From Mycobacterium spongiae (GTDB lineage: Bacteria > Actinomycetota > Actinomycetes > Mycobacteriales > Mycobacteriaceae), in assembly GCF_018278905.1 (NCBI RefSeq), contig NZ_CP046600.1, positions 3,472,001 to 3,536,000 of the forward strand: a DNA stretch of 64,000 nucleotides, in the 5' to 3' direction. Shown one piece after another: positions 8,741 to 18,571 of this stretch. Each line of letters begins with the position of its first letter. Positions within the stretch are counted from its first letter, which is position 1. The notes beneath the pieces are model-generated. The model made no database searches. It was not told where the DNA came from and saw nothing but the letters and a program-made list of their open reading frames with translations. Position numbers and translations under genes: made by a program.

Positions 8741-11257
8741 CTATGCCAATCCGTTGAGCCCGTTCTCGCCGACCAGGATTCCGCCGGTGCCGCCTGCGCC
8801 GGGCGTGCCCCCGGGCGTGCCGCCGTTACCGCCGTTGCCGCCGTTCCCGATGAGCACGCCGTTGCCGCCGGCGCCACCGTCCCCGGCGACACCGGCGTTG
8901 CGGTCCCCGCCGGCGCCGCCGTTGCCGCCGCTGCCGATCACCCCAGCCGCGCCGCCATCGCCGCCGGTCCCGCCGGTGCCCGTCCCGAATTCGGCCCCGC
9001 CGGCCCCGCCGGCCCCGCCGGAGCCGAAGAGGAATCCTGAGGCACCGCCGTCACCGCCGTCCCCACCGGTTGCGCCCCCTATTCCGATCCCGCCGGCGCC
9101 GCCCTGACCCCCATCTCCGAACAGCAGGCCCCCGCTCCCGCCGTTGCCGCCGGCACCGGCGGGATTACCCAGGGCGCCGCTTTGGCCGCCGCTGCCGCCA
9201 GCGCCGCCGGAGGCGCCGGCGGCCAGCAAGCCTGCAGCACCGCCGGCCCCGCCGTTGCCACCGGCATCACCGGCCCCGCCGGCTCCACCCGTGCCGCCGG
9301 CGCCGAACAACCCGCCACTGCCGCCGGACCCGCCGTTCCCGCCGTCGCTGCCGAAGGCCCCGCCGCGCCCGCCGCTGCCGCCATCGCCGAACAGCGCGCC
9401 GCTGCCGCCGGCTCCGCCAGCCCCGCCATCCGAGCCGGCCCCGCCGGTCCCCGCGGCGCCGACGAAGAAACCAGCATTGCCGCCCACGCCGCCGTTGCCG
9501 CCGCTACCACCGGATCCCCCGGTACCGCCGCTGCCGAACAGGAGCCCGCCGGCCCCGCCGCTGCCACCTGCGCCCCCGCCAGCGCCACCGGCGCCGCCGT
9601 TACCGAAGAGGACCCCGCCGGCACCGCCGGCCCCACCGGTGGTGGCACCACTCGCGCCGTTTCCGCCGTTGCCAAAGAACCATCCACCGGCCCCGCCGTC
9701 GACCCCGGACCCCGGAGTTCCGTTGGCGCCATTGCCGATCAACGGGCGCCCGGTCAGTGCCTCGGTGGGTCCGTTGATCGCGGCTAGCGCCTGCTGCTGC
9801 AGGGCGTGAATTGGGTTGGTGCTGGCCGGTGCGTTGGAACCGTCTGCGCCCAACAAGAGCCCCCCGACGCCGCCGGTCCCGGTCGCTCCCAACGTCGCGC
9901 CAGTCCCGCCGCTACCGCCGTTGCCGCCGTTACCGGTCAGCACGCCGTTGCCGCCGGGCCCGCCGTTACCGCCGGCCGCTACGCCGCTGCCGCCGCTGCC
10001 CCCGTTACCGCCGTTGCCGATCAATCCGGGTGCGCCGCCGGCCCCGCCAGCCCCGCCAGTGCTCCCACCGTTGATGCTGCCGCCGCCGGCACCGCCGGAG
10101 CCGCCGGAACCGAATAGCTGGCCGGCGTTACCGCCGGCTCCCCCTTGGCCGCCGCCCGCGGCACCGCTGCCGCCGACGCCGCCGGACCCGCCATCGCCGA
10201 AGAGTAAGCCCCCACTGCCACCGGACCCGCCGTTCGCGCCATCAGCGCTCGCGGCGCCTTCCCCGCCGGCACCGCCGGCGCCACCGGGGGCGCCGAGGCT
10301 GAGCGTGCCCGCGTCGCCGCCGGCTCCGCCTACCCCTCCTACGTTGCCACCACCTGTGCCCGAACCGCCGGCCCCGCCGGTGCCGCCCGCGCCGAACAAT
10401 CCGCCGGACCCGCCGGCCCCACCAGCCCCGCCGTCGGTGTTGAGAATGCCGGCGCCGCCGGCGCCGCCGGACCCGCCGCTGGTGAACAGCCCGCCGGCCC
10501 CGCCGGCCCCACCCGCGCCGCCTGCAATGGCGTTGACACTGGCGGCCCCGCCGGCCCCACCCACGCCAGCCGCACCGAACAGCAAGCCGGCGTTCCCCCC
10601 GGCCCCGCCGGTCCCCCCGGTCGCGCCTGGCGCGACGCCGGTCCCGCCGGCTCCGCCGGCCCCGCCCGCGCCGAACAGCAACGCCGATCCGCCGGCCCCG
10701 CCGACCCCGCCGGTGAAGCCGTTCGCGCCGGCCCCGCCAGCACCGCCGGCTCCACCGCTGCCGATCAAACCAGCGGCTCCGCCGTTACCGCCGGCGCCGC
10801 CATCAGCACCAACTCCGAGGGCCCCGGATCCGCCGCTACCGCCGTTGCCGATCAACCAACCGCCGGCCCCGCCGGGAGCGCCGGTGCCTGGGGCGCCGTT
10901 GGCGCCGTTGCCGATCAGCGGGCGCCCGGTAAGCGCTAGGACTTGCGCGTTGATGGGATCCAGCAGCGGCGACACCGCCGCGGCATCGGCGGCCGCATAG
11001 GCGCTGCCGCCGGCGGACAAGGCTTGGACGAATTGGGTGTGAAAGGCGGCGGCCTGCGCACTCAGGGTCTGATAGGCCTGCCCGTGTGCACCGAACAGCG
11101 CCGCGATGGCCGCCGACACCTCATCGGCGCCGGCGGCCAGCACACCGGTAGTCTCTGCCGCCGCAGCCGCGTTGGCCGCGTTGAGCGTCAAACTGAGACT
11201 GGTCAAATCCGTTGCCGCCGAGGCGATAAGCTCTGGCGCCGCGATCACAAACGACAT
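8741..11257 (-). CDS. PE_PGRS family protein with two PGRS modules
   Basis: 838 residues. Residues 1-95 are a typical PE domain ([20 protein letters not shown] start; [12 protein letters not shown] near the end), which directs export through type VII secretion (ESX-5 in studied species). After the linker, [11 protein letters not shown] opens a Gly/Ala-rich PGRS region of G-G-A/N-G-G repeats. Around residues 490-515 the linker-like sequence [11 protein letters not shown] and a second [12 protein letters not shown] recur, so the protein looks like two fused PGRS blocks with one PE domain. The long opposite-strand frames here are shadows of the GC repeats. The role is likely cell surface or host interaction. 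Confidence 0.92.
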   Translation of the reverse strand: MSFVIAAPELIASAATDLTSLSLTLNAANAAAAAETTGVLAAGADEVSAAIAALFGAHGQAYQTLSAQAAAFHTQFVQALSAGGSAYAAADAAAVSPLLDPINAQVLALTGRPLIGNGANGAPGTGAPGGAGGWLIGNGGSGGSGALGVGADGGAGGNGGAAGLIGSGGAGGAGGAGANGFTGGVGGAGGSALLFGAGGAGGAGGTGVAPGATGGTGGAGGNAGLLFGAAGVGGAGGAASVNAIAGGAGGAGGAGGLFTSGGSGGAGGAGILNTDGGAGGAGGSGGLFGAGGTGGAGGSGTGGGNVGGVGGAGGDAGTLSLGAPGGAGGAGGEGAASADGANGGSGGSGGLLFGDGGSGGVGGSGAAGGGQGGAGGNAGQLFGSGGSGGAGGGSINGGSTGGAGGAGGAPGLIGNGGNGGSGGSGVAAGGNGGPGGNGVLTGNGGNGGSGGTGATLGATGTGGVGGLLLGADGSNAPASTNPIHALQQQALAAINGPTEALTGRPLIGNGANGTPGSGVDGGAGGWFFGNGGNGASGATTGGAGGAGGVLFGNGGAGGAGGGAGGSGGAGGLLFGSGGTGGSGGSGGNGGVGGNAGFFVGAAGTGGAGSDGGAGGAGGSGALFGDGGSGGRGGAFGSDGGNGGSGGSGGLFGAGGTGGAGGAGDAGGNGGAGGAAGLLAAGASGGAGGSGGQSGALGNPAGAGGNGGSGGLLFGDGGQGGAGGIGIGGATGGDGGDGGASGFLFGSGGAGGAGGAEFGTGTGGTGGDGGAAGVIGSGGNGGAGGDRNAGVAGDGGAGGNGVLIGNGGNGGNGGTPGGTPGAGGTGGILVGENGLNGLA

Positions 11258-11404
11258 CCGAAACCTCCCAACGGGGCCATGACTGCGCCGTCATGCCGAC
11301 CTGGGGACCGCGGGTCTCCAGGAATTATCCGTGGCGTCAGACTATCGCCAGTCCGTCGGGCGCACAACGGACTCGGATCATTGCTCCTGTATCAGCGTTC
11401 GAAC

Positions 11405-12220
11405 TCAATGACCGTGGAACTCGTCCATGGAGTTGTAGACGCCGACGCGCCGCAGGTATACGTCGCGCAGCCCGACAGGCAGCACAGCGCTGAGTACCTT
11501 ATTCATCTTCGACGTCCACGGCATCACGACGAACGGCCTGCCCGCTAGCATCGCCGCCCATGTCTTGTCGACAACGTCCTCCTGCTTGAGCATGGGGGTG
11601 AACAGAATTCCCTTGGCCCCGTCGAACATGCCAGTGTTGATGTAGGTCGGGCACACGGTGGTGACCTTGACCCGCTCATGGCCGGCCTGTTCCAGCTCCA
11701 GCCGCACAGAATCGGAAAAACCGACGGCCGCCCACTTGGAGGCGGCGTACGCGGCCATGCGGGGGATGGCGTTGAGGCCGGCCGACGATGCGATGTTGAC
11801 CAGGCGACACTGCGAGCCGGACTCGACCATCGCTGGCAGGAACTCCCGGGCCACCAGCATGGGGCCAATGGAATTGACTTCCATGGTGAGCATGAAGTCG
11901 CGCGGCTGGTTCTCCCAGAAGTAGCCGTTGCCACGCACGATGCCCGCGTTGTTGAACAGCACCTGAATCGTGCCGACGTTGGCACGGACCCGCTCGGCGG
12001 CATCGGCCACCCGGTCCTGCGACGTCACGTCGACGGTTTCGTAATAGACCGTGCCTCCGGCTGCTTCCAACTCGGCTGCAGTCTCCTTCAGCGCGGCCTC
12101 GTTGGCGTCCCAAAGGACCACGGCAGCAGCGCCCTCCTTGACGGCCTGGGTGGCGAACAGCTTGCCAAGGCCCATGGCGGCTCCGGTAACTAGGACGTTG
12201 ATCCCCTTGACCGATTGCAT
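11405..12220 (-). CDS. Short-chain dehydrogenase/reductase
   Basis: 271 residues from an ATG at 12220 with an AGGAG site eight bases upstream; an earlier in-frame start lacks this site. The Rossmann motif T-G-A-A-M-G-L-G-K (about residues 12-20), N-N-A-G near 90, the catalytic Ser of I-A-S-S-A-G and Y-A-A-S-K (Tyr/Lys) define a classical NAD(P)-dependent SDR. The C-terminal 40 residues (V-M-P-W-T-S-K-M-N-K) resemble mycobacterial SDRs proposed to act on lipids or retinol-like substrates. The substrate is unknown. It stands alone between PE_PGRS and PPE genes. Confidence 0.85.
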   Translation of the reverse strand: MQSVKGINVLVTGAAMGLGKLFATQAVKEGAAAVVLWDANEAALKETAAELEAAGGTVYYETVDVTSQDRVADAAERVRANVGTIQVLFNNAGIVRGNGYFWENQPRDFMLTMEVNSIGPMLVAREFLPAMVESGSQCRLVNIASSAGLNAIPRMAAYAASKWAAVGFSDSVRLELEQAGHERVKVTTVCPTYINTGMFDGAKGILFTPMLKQEDVVDKTWAAMLAGRPFVVMPWTSKMNKVLSAVLPVGLRDVYLRRVGVYNSMDEFHGH

Positions 12221-12892
12221 AGCTGGACTCCTCAAGGCGCCTACGGCGAAGCGATCTGGCGGCACCTACCGTTCTACCGCATCAGGCGCAAGCCCGGGCC
12301 TCGATTCGGTGCCCAACATCGCGGGGAGGGAAAAAGGGGACCGCATCCCAGATCAGCCTGGAGCTAACCGCGTTCGGCGCCTAGGACCCACCGTTTCGTT
12401 AGACGGCCGCTGTCACTTCGCCTCGCGAAAGCGCCGACTGGCGAAGACATTTCGTGACACAAGGAAGTCAAGAGCTAGATAGACAGGAGGCGGGCACACG
12501 TGGGTTTCGTCGTCGATGGTGCCGGTGTTGAGGCAGTGGTCACGTTGGCACTGGATCGCGAACCAGATCGCCTGCGCGCCCGGCCACGTACCCACGACCA
12601 GCTGACCGCCAAAATCGCTTTGGCCGCGCCCTAGCCGCGTTGCCGAGCAGTCACAGCTATCAGAGTGCAGGTACCAGTCATACAATCACCATGGCGCGCC
12701 GCCCCTGCGAGGAGTTGCCGAACTATCGCACCAGATGCTCGTGTCCCCCCACCGAGAACCCTCCACTCCGGAAACCGGAATCGATACCCTCGCTGGCCCT
12801 GTCCACCCGCGCATAGCGTCGCGATCGGCCTAGTCACGATCCGTGCGCATCTTTCCCGCGTTACCACGCGCATCGATGGTCTATCATTTTGA
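12221..12892. other. Intergenic region before the PPE gene, mostly empty
   Basis: About 670 bases without a firm gene. A 44-codon frame with a strong ribosome site is listed separately at 12500. A 90-codon minus-strand frame (12413-12685) has an odd composition rich in Cys and Trp and is not supported. Confidence 0.3.
12500..12634 (+). CDS. Possible small protein (44 aa) with strong ribosome site
   Basis: GTG at 12500 is preceded by AGGAGG at 12485-12490 (nine-base gap). The frame runs 44 codons to TAG with GC-rich third positions and begins V-G-F-V-V-D-G-A-G-V-E-A-V-V. No family is recognised. It could equally be the end or start of a decayed gene. Confidence 0.3.
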   Translation: MGFVVDGAGVEAVVTLALDREPDRLRARPRTHDQLTAKIALAAP

Positions 12893-12913
12893 TAATGAAA
12901 ATCATGTTCATCA
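12893..12913 (+). promoter_or_regulatory. Predicted Zur (FurB) box upstream of PPE
   Basis: The 21 bases TAATGAAAATCATGTTCATC plus A match the mycobacterial Zur palindrome T-N-N-TGAAAATCATTTTCA-N-N-A with one mismatch (G for T in the right arm). The box ends 22 bases before the PPE ATG at 12936. In M. tuberculosis Zur boxes control zinc-responsive genes including ppe3 and the esx-3 cluster. An overlapping ATCATTTTGATAATGA element just upstream may widen the site. Confidence 0.7.
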
Positions 12914-12935
12914 GACGGTCGGGGCGGGCACGGAC

Positions 12936-14525
12936 ATGACGGCCCCGGTGTGGATGGCGTCGCCGCCCGAGGTGCACTCGGCGATGCTGAGCAGCGGCCC
13001 CGGTCCCGGCCCGTTGCTGGCTGCCGCGGCCGCGTGGTCGTCGCTGAGCGTCGAATACACCGACGTGGCCGACGAACTGACCGCCTTGCTCGCCACGGTT
13101 GGGGCCGGCGCCTGGCAGGGACCGAGCGCGGTTCAGTATGCGGCTGCCCACCTGCCCTATCTCGCCTGGTTGAGACAGGCCAGCGCCACCAGCGCGGGCG
13201 CCGCCGCTCAGCATGAAACCATGGCAGCCGCATATACGACCGCGTTGGCGGCCATGCCAACGTTGCCCGAGCTGGCGACCAACCATGTCGTCCATGGCGT
13301 GTTGCTGGCGACGAACTTCTTCGGGATCAACACCATTCCGATTGCTCTCAACGAGGCCGACTACGTCCGGATGTGGATTCAGGCTGCCGCCACGATGACG
13401 AGCTACCAGGCAATCTCCGACGTGGCACTGGCATCGACCCCACCCACCACCCCGGCCCCGCCGATCCTGAACGCCACCGCAGCCGCCGCGACTGAGGAGG
13501 ACTGCGACGAGTGTGCTCCGGCCCCCTTCGTCCCGTTGGACAACCTCATCGCCGACATCTTGCGGTTCATCACCAACGGCTACATCAATTGGGATCCTGC
13601 CGCCGGCACCCTCAACGGACTACCGTTCGACGCATACACCGACGCAACCCAACCGCTGTGGTGGGTTGCCCGGACGCTGGAGTTCACTACCGATTTTCAA
13701 AACTTCCTGGTCCTGTTGCCGCAGAATCCGCTGGAGGCCTTCCAGTTCGTCTTTGACATCCTGTTGTTCGATCTGCCGACCCACATAGCCCAGCTCGCCA
13801 CGGCGATAGCCCAGTCCCCGCAGCTGCTGCTTGCCGCGGCACTCCCCGGCGTGGGGGCGCTGGCCGGATTCAGCGGGCTAGCCGGCCTGAGCGGCGTTTC
13901 GCCAGCGGCGACCGTGCCCGCGCTGGCCCCTGCTGCGCCCAGCATGTTGCCGCCCGTCGCCATCGCCCCGTCTCCCGTAGCTCCGGGAGTCGGAGTTGCA
14001 TCAGCGAGCGCTCCCGCGCCCGCGCCTACCGCGACCACCGTCGCCGGCGCCGCTCCGACGACCCCGCCGGCCTCCAGTGGTTGGGGACTGTTCGACCCCT
14101 ATCTGGTCCCTCCGCCTGGAATTGGGTTCGGCTCGGGAGCGAGCGCCACGGCCATCGCCGGCGCGAAGAAGAAGGCACCGGAGCCCGATAGCGCCGCCGC
14201 GGCGGCAGCCGCACGCGAACAGCGGCGAGCGCGGCGACGCAAGCGCGTTATCCAGCGCGGGTACGGAGACGAATTTTTGGATATGAACGCTGAAGTGGAT
14301 CCGGACTGGGGCACGCCGCCGGATGAGGAGCCGATCGCGTCGACGGCGGCCTCGGATCTGGGTGCCGGCGATCTGGGATTTGCCGGGACCGCGCGCAAGG
14401 AAGCGGCTGCCGAGGCCGCGGGCCTGACCACGATGGCCAGCGATGAGTTCGGCGACGGACCGAGAATTCCGATGCTTCCCGAAACCTGGCATCCGGATGC
14501 CGTCGGCGAGGAGACCGACGACTAG
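12936..14525 (+). CDS. PPE family protein, PPW subfamily
   Basis: 529 residues. The N-terminal PPE domain (about 1-175) begins [16 protein letters not shown] and carries W-Q-G-P-S and N-F-F-G-I-N-T-I-P. The middle is hydrophobic, then Pro/Ala-rich with a basic stretch (R-R-A-R-R-R-K-R). The C-terminus holds the PPW signature G-F-A-G-T and P-M-L-P-E-T-W. PPE proteins pair with PE proteins and leave the cell by type VII secretion; no PE gene is adjacent. The predicted Zur box and similarity to the PPE3 type suggest induction by zinc limitation. A broken copy of its 5' end lies at 8512. Confidence 0.92.
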   Translation: MTAPVWMASPPEVHSAMLSSGPGPGPLLAAAAAWSSLSVEYTDVADELTALLATVGAGAWQGPSAVQYAAAHLPYLAWLRQASATSAGAAAQHETMAAAYTTALAAMPTLPELATNHVVHGVLLATNFFGINTIPIALNEADYVRMWIQAAATMTSYQAISDVALASTPPTTPAPPILNATAAAATEEDCDECAPAPFVPLDNLIADILRFITNGYINWDPAAGTLNGLPFDAYTDATQPLWWVARTLEFTTDFQNFLVLLPQNPLEAFQFVFDILLFDLPTHIAQLATAIAQSPQLLLAAALPGVGALAGFSGLAGLSGVSPAATVPALAPAAPSMLPPVAIAPSPVAPGVGVASASAPAPAPTATTVAGAAPTTPPASSGWGLFDPYLVPPPGIGFGSGASATAIAGAKKKAPEPDSAAAAAAAREQRRARRRKRVIQRGYGDEFLDMNAEVDPDWGTPPDEEPIASTAASDLGAGDLGFAGTARKEAAAEAAGLTTMASDEFGDGPRIPMLPETWHPDAVGEETDD

Positions 14526-14593
14526 CTGCCCGCAGGTGCCCTATCGCCCGTACCGAAGCAGAGACATGTAGCCAGTGTCGGTTCGACGACGTC

Positions 14594-15391
14594 TCAGCGG
14601 AGAGCCGCGTTGCCGCGCACCCGGGACAACACCGCGAGCGCGGCGATCGTGACCGCGAGCAGAACGAGTGTGCAGGCGGCCGCCAACAGCGTGTCACCGT
14701 GCTCGGCTAACCCGTAGATCGTTGCCGGCAGCGTCCGCCATGTCGGCGGATACACCATGGCTGTGGCTCCGAGCTCACCCATCGACAGCGACAACGACAA
14801 CCCCGCGGCACCGCCGATCGCGGGAACGAGGAGCGGGAGTGTGACCCTGAAAAAGATCCTCAGCGGCGATGCACCAAGAGATTCGGCAGCGCGGTACAGC
14901 CCCGGATCGATGTGCTGCAATGCGGCGTCGACGGAACCGTAGGCGAACGCAAGCACCAACACTGTATGGGCGGCTACCACGATGCCAGCACGACCGCCCA
15001 GGATGAGTGGCGGTTCGTTGAAGGCGATCAGGATGCCGAGGCCGATCGCCACCGACGGCACCGCCACCGGGATATGAAAGACACCGGCGGTGAGCGTCGC
15101 AAGCCATGTCGGCGCACTGCGGGACAGGATCGCCGCCGTCACTCCCAGCGCCACCGAGATCACGCTGGCAATGATGGCGGTCTGGATGCTCACCGACAGG
15201 CTGGCGAGGTTCTCGCCGGACAGGGCCTCCCGCACGTGGTCTGCCGTCCACCCGGAGGGCACCAGCTCGGTCCAACTGGTGGCGAACGCCGCAACGGCGA
15301 TAGCGAGCACCGGCAGGGCGAAGACCATGATGCCAATGACAATGAACAAGGCCCGGGCGATTCCGCGGGAGGTCGGGCTCCACCACAACAT
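14594..15391 (-). CDS. phnV: 2-aminoethylphosphonate ABC transporter permease (PhnV-like)
   Basis: 265 residues with six membrane segments and the binding-protein-dependent permease EAA loop (Y-R-A-A-E-S-L-G-A-S-P-L-R-I-F-F). The ATG at 15391 overlaps the stop of the upstream permease by one base (TGATG). It is the last gene of the four-gene minus-strand operon phnS-phnT-phnU-phnV. With the companion permease it forms the channel for phosphonate import. Assignment to the aminoethylphosphonate type rests on the neighbouring degradation genes. Confidence 0.8.
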   Translation of the reverse strand: MLWWSPTSRGIARALFIVIGIMVFALPVLAIAVAAFATSWTELVPSGWTADHVREALSGENLASLSVSIQTAIIASVISVALGVTAAILSRSAPTWLATLTAGVFHIPVAVPSVAIGLGILIAFNEPPLILGGRAGIVVAAHTVLVLAFAYGSVDAALQHIDPGLYRAAESLGASPLRIFFRVTLPLLVPAIGGAAGLSLSLSMGELGATAMVYPPTWRTLPATIYGLAEHGDTLLAAACTLVLLAVTIAALAVLSRVRGNAALR

Positions 15392-16275
15392 CAGACCCGC
15401 CCCCCGCGCCGACCAGCCAGCCGCCGGGCAAGCAATCGTAAACCCCCGAACAGTACGAGTGACAAGATGATCTGCACACACGCGTAGACGGCCGCGGCCG
15501 GAACGTCCGCCGTGACAATGCCAGTGGTATAGATCTGCGTCGGGATCGTCCGGACACCCTTGGCACCGGTGAACGCGACGATGCCAAATTCGTTGAGCGT
15601 CAACAGCACTGTCAATCCGCCGCTAGCGGCCAACGCCGGCACGATCTCAGGGAAAAGCACGATCGCGAACACCCGCAACGGCGAAGCACCAAGACTTGCG
15701 GCGACATTCAGCTGCGCCGGTGGAAGCTGGCTATAGGCGGCGAGCAGCGGCCGGATGACAAACGGAGTGAAAAAGGTGACCTCGGCCGCCACGACGCCGA
15801 CGGGCGAGGAAAGAAAGGTTGAAAAGTCCACCGAGTCACCGAGGATCGCGTGTGCCGCTCCCGATCTGCCGTAGAGAAAGACGAACGCGAGGACGACGAG
15901 GAACGACGGCATCGCAACGATGACGTCGATGAGCTTGGACGCCAGTCCCGAGCCGCGGAAAGGGGCGAAGGCGATCAACGTCGCGACGAGTGTTCCGAGC
16001 AGCAGGCATCCGACGGTGGCCGCCACGGTGATCGTCACCGTGTTGCGCAAGGCTTCACGGAACGAACTCGAGACGAGGGTCGTCGTGATCGTCTCGGTTC
16101 CCCAGCTTCCGGTAGAAGTTCGCGTTGCCTGAGCGAGGACCCGCACCAGCGGATAGCCCGCGAAGAACACGACAATCGCCAGCGGGATCGTGACCAGGTA
16201 CCGCGATATGTCGAAACGGGTTTGCGGCGCCACTGGCGCGGCCGGCGCTTCCCCGCGTTCGAGAGTGGCCGTCAT
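15391..16275 (-). CDS. phnU: 2-aminoethylphosphonate ABC transporter permease (PhnU-like)
   Basis: 294 residues, about six membrane helices and an EAA-type loop (N-V-A-A-S-L-G-A-S-P-L-R-V-F). The ATG overlaps the ATPase gene stop (ATGA), so translation is coupled. It is homologous to PhnU/Fe3+-type permeases. It pairs with the downstream PhnV-like permease. Confidence 0.8.
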   Translation of the reverse strand: MTATLERGEAPAAPVAPQTRFDISRYLVTIPLAIVVFFAGYPLVRVLAQATRTSTGSWGTETITTTLVSSSFREALRNTVTITVAATVGCLLLGTLVATLIAFAPFRGSGLASKLIDVIVAMPSFLVVLAFVFLYGRSGAAHAILGDSVDFSTFLSSPVGVVAAEVTFFTPFVIRPLLAAYSQLPPAQLNVAASLGASPLRVFAIVLFPEIVPALAASGGLTVLLTLNEFGIVAFTGAKGVRTIPTQIYTTGIVTADVPAAAVYACVQIILSLVLFGGLRLLARRLAGRRGGRV

Positions 16276-17435
16276 GGTGCGCCGTCGACCGCGATAGCGA
16301 CCCCGGAAGGCGTCTGGAAGCGAATACCCACGGCATGGTCGGCCGCCCATTCGCAGCGCCCGAGAATGTCGACATCGAGCAAGGAGTCGGGAACGTCGCT
16401 CAGTGCCACGGTTACCCGCGTCGATGTCCCCCGCCACATCGCGGTGGTGACCCGTGCGGCGTGTGTGTCGGTGTCGCCCAGATCGTGGATCGTGGCCGCG
16501 TGCGGCCTTACGGCGAGGTCGACGATCGAACCGACCCCGACCGCTGGGGTCGCGACCGCCTGTAGGGTCACCGACGGGGCGACTTCCACCTCTGCGACAT
16601 CCGATTCGAGGTGTTTAACGATGCCGCGCAACAAGTTCGCACCGCCGAGGAACTGGGCGGTGAACTGTGTTTCCGGCGTGGCCCACAGTTCCTCCGGGGT
16701 ACCCAGGGCATGCAATTGGGCGTCGCGGAGCAACACGATCCGATCGGCGAGCGCGAGCGCCTCGGTTTGATCATGGGTGACGTAGACCATGGTGGTGTCG
16801 GGTAGGCGGTGCTTGAGTGCGGCGAGTTCGACGAGCATCGCGGCGCGAAGTTGCGCGTCGAGCGCGGACAGCGGCTCGTCGAGCAAGAGGACCTTCGGGG
16901 CGATGGCGAGGGCGCGGGCGATCGCGGCACGTTGTTGCTGGCCGCCGGATAGTTCCCGTGGCAGGCGTTTCGCGTATGCGCTCATCCCCACCAGCTCAAG
17001 GCACTCCGCGACTCGTTCGGCGGTCTCGGTCCGCGGTGTGCGCCGGGCGCGCAGCCCGAAGGCAACGTTGTCCTCGATCTTCATGTGCGGAAACAGCGCA
17101 TACGCCTGTGGGACGACGCCGATCCCACGACGAGCCGGCGGCAGGTTGGTGATATCTCGTTCGAAAAGTTGAATCCTGCCCGAGGAAGGCCGGACGAACC
17201 CCGCGAGTGCAGACAGCGCGGTCGACTTTCCCGAGCCGGACGGGCCGAGCATCGCGATTGTCTCGCCCGGCTGCACCCGGAGGCTGAAATCCCGCAATGC
17301 GGTTGTCTTGCCGTAGGTTACCGAGACGCGGGAAAAGGAGATCGCCGGTTCGGTCGTTGCCAACGACACCGATCCGGTCGGCGCCTTGATTTGCGGCGCC
17401 GCCGTGTTCTGTTGTGCCTTAATGGGATTGGTCAC
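16272..17435 (-). CDS. phnT: ABC transporter ATPase (PhnT-like)
   Basis: 387 residues. Walker A G-P-S-G-S-G-K-S-T (about residues 66-74), Q-loop, signature L-S-G-G-Q-Q-Q-R, Walker B L-L-L-D-E-P and the switch His in V-T-H-D are all intact. A C-terminal TOBE-like domain of about 130 residues follows, as in spermidine/iron/phosphonate importers. The start is GTG, overlapping the binding-protein gene stop by four bases (GTGA). It powers import through the two permeases. Confidence 0.87.
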   Translation of the reverse strand: MTNPIKAQQNTAAPQIKAPTGSVSLATTEPAISFSRVSVTYGKTTALRDFSLRVQPGETIAMLGPSGSGKSTALSALAGFVRPSSGRIQLFERDITNLPPARRGIGVVPQAYALFPHMKIEDNVAFGLRARRTPRTETAERVAECLELVGMSAYAKRLPRELSGGQQQRAAIARALAIAPKVLLLDEPLSALDAQLRAAMLVELAALKHRLPDTTMVYVTHDQTEALALADRIVLLRDAQLHALGTPEELWATPETQFTAQFLGGANLLRGIVKHLESDVAEVEVAPSVTLQAVATPAVGVGSIVDLAVRPHAATIHDLGDTDTHAARVTTAMWRGTSTRVTVALSDVPDSLLDVDILGRCEWAADHAVGIRFQTPSGVAIAVDGAP

Positions 17436-18487
17436 CGGTGCACCGCCTGATCGTAGGCTGCCATATCTGCCCGAAATGTCTGCGCGACGGAGGTCCAGTC
17501 GACCGATACGACGTCGATGCCCGCCATGACTCGACGCTGCTCGTCGTCAACGGAGTCCTGGGCGGCCGGCAGCGTCGGGAATCCAACCGCGACCGGTCCG
17601 ATGGTGCGCTGCGACTCGGGCGACAGCAGGAAGCTCAGCAGCCGGCGCGCTCGGTCCGGATGCGGGGCTCCCTTGACCATTCCAGCCGCGTACGGGACGG
17701 CCACCGTCCGCCGTTGACCGTCGTCATCGGCCGGCATGAACAGCGTGAAGTTTCCTTGGCCACTACGCAGGGTGCGAAGATTCATCTGAACATCGCCGTT
17801 GGCCACGAGGATGTCTCCCCGCGACGTCTTCTCCTGAAGTGAGCCAGTCGACTTGCTCGGCCCGACGTTGTTGGCCTGCAACTGCCGCAGATAATCCAGC
17901 GCGCGATCTTTGCCCCACATCGTGGTGAGCAGAACCAGAACCGCGGTGCCGTCACCAGCTTGGCCCGGTGTGGAGTATTGCAGCTTTCCTTTGAACCGCG
18001 GCGCGAGCAGATCGGACCAGGTGCGCGGCTTGACGGCGACCTCGTTGTTGACGATGAAGGTCAGGTAGTTGTTCACGATGTTGACATAGCGTCCCTGTGC
18101 ATCACGGGCACTGTCGGGAATGTCGGCGACGTCGGCACCGTGGCTCACGAGCAGGCCGCGCATCGCAATGTCCTGGATGAACGGAGGCAGGGTGATGACG
18201 ACATCGGCTTGAGTGTTGTGCCGCTCGTTGGTAATCCGCGCCACGGCCTCCGAGGATCCGGTTTCGACGAGGTTTACCGGGATGCCGGTTTGACGAGTGA
18301 AAGCGACGAACCGGTCTTTGTACCAGGCAGCCAAGCCGTCAGCGGAATAGACGGTGATGGTTCCGGCCCCGGTGTGACCTGTCCCGCCGCACGCGGTGAG
18401 GAGAAGAACGGCCGCGACAATCGTCGACGCGATGGCCCTAGCTGCCCTGAACGGCAATTCGCGGCGCCTCCCTTCACGGTCCGTCAC
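17432..18487 (-). CDS. phnS: Phosphonate-binding lipoprotein (PhnS-like)
   Basis: 351 residues. A basic N-terminus, hydrophobic segment and lipobox L-L-T-A-C (Cys33) mark a membrane-anchored lipoprotein. The mature part is a class II/III periplasmic binding protein of the iron/aminoethylphosphonate type (T-I-T-V-Y-S-A-D-G-L near its start; P-S-K-S-T-G-S in the middle). It is first in the operon and would capture 2-aminoethylphosphonate outside the membrane. Confidence 0.8.
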   Translation of the reverse strand: MTDREGRRRELPFRAARAIASTIVAAVLLLTACGGTGHTGAGTITVYSADGLAAWYKDRFVAFTRQTGIPVNLVETGSSEAVARITNERHNTQADVVITLPPFIQDIAMRGLLVSHGADVADIPDSARDAQGRYVNIVNNYLTFIVNNEVAVKPRTWSDLLAPRFKGKLQYSTPGQAGDGTAVLVLLTTMWGKDRALDYLRQLQANNVGPSKSTGSLQEKTSRGDILVANGDVQMNLRTLRSGQGNFTLFMPADDDGQRRTVAVPYAAGMVKGAPHPDRARRLLSFLLSPESQRTIGPVAVGFPTLPAAQDSVDDEQRRVMAGIDVVSVDWTSVAQTFRADMAAYDQAVHR

Positions 18488-18571
18488 GCGTCCCTGACAT
18501 GAGAGTCCACGTGATTACCGCGAGAATGGCGACAGTCAATGCCGTCTGTTCACACAGAGTAACGACGATGT

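Noticed and set aside
8625..11000. Long plus-strand Pro/Arg/Ala-rich reading frames opposite the PE_PGRS gene
   Set aside because: They arise from the GC-rich PGRS repeats on the other strand; the composition is that of antisense GGC/GCC repeats and no domain is present.
12413..12685. 90-codon minus-strand frame
   Set aside because: Odd composition (many Cys, Trp, Gln), no ribosome site, no homology recognised.
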